DNA of 14,800 nt from NCBI GenBank assembly GCA_026985975.1, contig JALSPL010000152.1, forward strand, positions 1-14,800. The letters are read 5' to 3'. The number at the start of each line of letters is the position of its first letter. The stretch's first letter is position 1. The stretch comes from Anaerolineae bacterium (GTDB lineage Bacteria; Chloroflexota; Anaerolineae; J102). Positions 14,406 to 14,800 of the stretch are shown in pieces. Under the pieces are notes generated by a model, which saw only the letters and a program-made list of their open reading frames with translations, was not told the origin of the DNA and did not search any database. The position numbers and the translations under genes are program-made.

Positions 14406-14800
14406 TGGAAGCGGGCCTGAAGCGCTTTCTCCTCTATCTGCAAACCGAACGGGGCGCTTCTCCCTACACCCTGCGCAATTACGGCGCCGAGATCAACGAA
14501 TTCATCACCTTCGCCGCGGAGCGGGGCGTTCATCGCTGGCCGGAGGTGGATGTGGCGCTGATTCGGGCGTGGATGGCGGCGCTGCACCGGGCCGACTATC
14601 ATCCCGCGTCCATCGCCCGCCGCCTATATGAGCTCCGCTCATGCTTTCGGTATCTGGTGCGGGAAAAGATAACACCCGCCAATCCGGCGGCGCTGGTGAG
14701 TCCGCCCAAACAGCCCCGCCACCTGCCCGATTATCTCACCACCGCCCAGGTGATCGAGCTGCTGAGCGCGCCCGACCCCTCGACGCCGCTGGGCATGCGG
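14405..14800 (+). CDS. Tyrosine recombinase, XerC/XerD type, 3' part outside window
   Basis: The 132 visible residues are the N-terminal core-binding (SAM-like) domain of a phage-integrase-family recombinase: FLLYLQTERGASPYTLRNYGAEINEFI, then IRAWMAALHRADYHPASIARRLYELRSCFRYLV and NPAALVSPPKQPRHLPDYLTTAQVIELL, matching the family's N-P-x-x-x-[IVL]-x-x-P-K-x-x-x-x-L-P-x-x-L-x-x-x-x-[AV]. The Arg/His/Tyr catalytic domain lies beyond the end, so activity and the XerC versus XerD choice cannot be settled; the order and length fit XerC. The ATG overlaps the TAA of the preceding gene (TAATG), so translation is probably coupled to the membrane receptor gene. The family role is resolution of chromosome dimers at dif sites. 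Confidence 0.92.
   Translation, partial: MEAGLKRFLLYLQTERGASPYTLRNYGAEINEFITFAAERGVHRWPEVDVALIRAWMAALHRADYHPASIARRLYELRSCFRYLVREKITPANPAALVSPPKQPRHLPDYLTTAQVIELLSAPDPSTPLGMR

Overview
The window looks like chromosomal DNA of a high-GC bacterium, most likely a member of the Chloroflexota (Anaerolineae-like). This is inferred from gene types, not from a marker gene: a Thr/Pro-linked beta-propeller surface protein, an FN3K-type kinase, a PPM-like/transmembrane/beta-propeller receptor, and long intergenic stretches filled with heptamer-type palindromic repeats. No rRNA, tRNA, CRISPR array or intact insertion sequence is visible.

Layout. (1) 2-1012 (+): the 3' part of a YVTN/YncE-type beta-propeller protein, closed by a hairpin terminator at 1042-1076. 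(2) 1120-3193 (+): a tight three-gene unit of fructosamine-kinase-family protein, class I methyltransferase and DUF123/GIY-YIG-like protein. (3) 3168-4660 (-): a convergent pair, a two-domain GNAT acetyltransferase translationally coupled to a HAD hydrolase. (4) 4661-5356: non-coding and repeat-rich. (5) 5357-9039 (+): a three-subunit molybdenum hydroxylase operon in the order FAD, [2Fe-2S], Mo subunit. (6) 9050-11498 (-): signal peptidase I followed by a fused AI-2E-type membrane protein/HAD phosphatase. (7) 11499-12206: a second repeat-rich region sharing repeat units with (4). (8) 12207-14405 (+): a 732-aa membrane protein with a PPM-like cytoplasmic domain lacking its metal ligands and a C-terminal beta-propeller, overlapping by one base with (9) a XerC/XerD-type tyrosine recombinase that runs off the window at 14800.

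Most interesting points. Three enzyme-family proteins lack a key catalytic residue while keeping the rest of the fold: the Mo-hydroxylase large subunit has His where the family has its catalytic Glu; the FN3K-like kinase has Ala in place of the metal-binding Asp of the DPA motif; and the PPM-like domain lacks every metal-binding Asp. The AI-2E/HAD protein is an unusual permease-phosphatase fusion. The two large intergenic regions are built from one dispersed unit, with ends resembling TATTTACGRARYAG and RATAAGRATGRAAA, alternating with quite different palindromic or 7-bp-periodic spacers. This modular design is not a CRISPR array or any element I can name. Functional partnership between the operons is not evident; the window reads as several independent housekeeping or metabolic units separated by repeat-rich gaps.
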